Part shown: one piece after another, positions 5,935 to 6,809 of the stretch
How the letters are laid out: every line of letters begins with the position of its first letter
How positions within the stretch are numbered: the stretch's first letter is position 1
The notes under the pieces: generated by a model
What the model was told of the DNA's origin: nothing
The model's input: the letters and a program-made list of their open reading frames with translations, nothing else
Database searches by the model: none
Made by a program: the position numbers and the translations under genes
NCBI GenBank assembly: GCA_003454835.1
Contig: DMTA01000266.1
Location: 1-6,809, forward strand
Length of the DNA: 6,809 nt
Direction of reading: 5' to 3'
Origin: Achromobacter sp.
Lineage (GTDB): Bacteria > Pseudomonadota > Gammaproteobacteria > Burkholderiales > Burkholderiaceae_B

Positions 5935-6809
5935 GCTTTGTCGATCCGGTACTGGGCGCTGGCGGCGTGCGCCTGCAGGCCCTCGCCCAGCGCCAGTTCG
6001 GCTGCAATGCGGCCCAACGTCTGCGCGCCGGCGTGCGAGACCTGGATCAGGCTGGAGCGCTTCTGGAAGTCATAGACGCCCAGCGGCGACGAGAAGCGCG
6101 CCGTGCGCGAGGTGGGCAGCACGTGGTTCGGGCCGGCGCAGTAGTCGCCCAGCGCTTCCGAGCTGAAACGGCCCATGAAGATGGCGCCGGCGTGGCGGAT
6201 GCGGGCGGTCCAGACCTCGGGCTGCTCGGTGGAGATCTCGAGGTGCTCGGGGGCGATGTCGTTGGCGATCTGGCAGGCTTCTTCCAGGTCGCGGACCAGG
6301 ATCAGCGCGCCGCGGTTGGCCAGGCTGACGCGCAGGATGTCGGCGCGCGGCATGGTGGGCAGCAGGCGGGCGATGGACGCTTCGACTTCTTCGATGAAGG
6401 CGGCGTCGGGACAGAGCAGGATGGACTGGGCCAGTTCGTCGTGCTCGGCCTGCGAGAACAGGTCCATGGCGATCCAGTCGGCCGGCGTCTTGCCGTCGCA
6501 GATGACCAGGATTTCGCTGGGGCCGGCGATCATGTCGATGCCGACCACGCCGAACACGCGGCGTTTGGCGGCCGCGACATAGGCGTTGCCCGGACCGACG
6601 ATCTTGTCCACGGCCGGCACGGTGTCGGTGCCATACGCCAGCGCACCCACGGCCTGCGCGCCGCCGATGGCGAACACGCGGTCCACGCCGCTGATGGCGG
6701 CCGCGGCCAGCACGATGGGATTGCGCACGCCGTCAGGCGTGGGCGTGACCATGACCAGTTCCTGCACGCCCGCGACCTTGGCCGGGATGGCGTTCATCAG
6801 CACCGACGA
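5931..6809 (-). CDS. hisD: Histidinol dehydrogenase HisD, 5' end cut by window edge
   Basis: HisD is the zinc- and NAD-dependent enzyme that oxidises histidinol through histidinal to histidine, the last two steps. The 292 residues seen are about the C-terminal two-thirds of a protein usually near 430. The frame is open to the window edge, beginning [23 protein letters not shown], so the true start lies outside. Within the fragment, zinc ligands expected from the E. coli structure are Gln120 and His123 (FSQAEHDEL), Asp222 ([14 protein letters not shown]) and His281 ([11 protein letters not shown]). The catalytic pair Glu188-His189 is in [24 protein letters not shown] and [12 protein letters not shown] are family signatures. 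The TGA overlaps the hisC ATG by 4 nt. Placing hisD first of the his genes seen fits a hisG-hisD-hisC order, with hisG unseen upstream. Confidence 0.97.
   Translation of the reverse strand, partial: SSVLMNAIPAKVAGVQELVMVTPTPDGVRNPIVLAAAAISGVDRVFAIGGAQAVGALAYGTDTVPAVDKIVGPGNAYVAAAKRRVFGVVGIDMIAGPSEILVICDGKTPADWIAMDLFSQAEHDELAQSILLCPDAAFIEEVEASIARLLPTMPRADILRVSLANRGALILVRDLEEACQIANDIAPEHLEISTEQPEVWTARIRHAGAIFMGRFSSEALGDYCAGPNHVLPTSRTARFSSPLGVYDFQKRSSLIQVSHAGAQTLGRIAAELALGEGLQAHAASAQYRIDKA

Noticed and set aside
5059..6075. Plus-strand open frame of 338 codons opposite hisC and hisD
   Set aside because: It crosses the hisC/hisD junction antisense, is rich in Arg, Gln, His and Val, and shows no domain. 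It is a codon-bias shadow of real genes.

Overview
The window is GC-rich and tightly packed. It reads as a Betaproteobacterial chromosome segment, most likely Alcaligenaceae (Bordetella/Achromobacter-like). This rests on the protein sequences (HisB beginning [17 protein letters not shown], TatA beginning [16 protein letters not shown], HisC with the short [11 protein letters not shown] lysine segment) and on the gene order. Genus was not tested against any database.

Every gene I can support lies on the minus strand, so transcription runs from high to low coordinates. In that order they are hisD (5' part outside the window), hisC, hisB, hisH, hisA, hisF, hisI, hisE, a HIT-family (HinT-like) nucleotide hydrolase, tatA and tatB (3' end outside the window). 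The his part covers most of the later steps of histidine synthesis. HisE and HisI hydrolyse and open phosphoribosyl-ATP, HisA isomerises the product, and HisH-HisF make imidazole-glycerol phosphate plus AICAR. HisB dehydrates it, HisC transaminates it, and HisD oxidises histidinol to histidine. hisG, for the first step, is not in the window. HisN/HisB-N phosphatase activity is also absent: HisB here is the single-domain dehydratase.

Most junctions suggest one polycistronic unit. There are three ATGA stop/start overlaps (hisD/hisC, hisA/hisF, hisI/hisE) and gaps of 1-2 nt at hisC/hisB and hisF/hisI. The looser junctions are hisB-hisH (52 nt), hisH-hisA (56 nt), hisE-HIT (15 nt), HIT-tatA (14 nt) and tatA-tatB (75 nt, holding a strong hairpin). 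No promoter, rho-independent terminator, RNA gene, mobile element or CRISPR array is visible, and no intergenic stretch exceeds 100 nt.

The window is mostly ordinary core metabolism plus the start of the Tat protein-export operon. I see no undescribed system. The points worth a second look are small: a 15-bp tandem repeat in the tatB tail, the hairpin between tatA and tatB, a linker insertion in HisH with a GTG start, a Ser/Thr-rich N-terminal extension on HisF, and weak ribosome-binding sites in the two looser his gaps.
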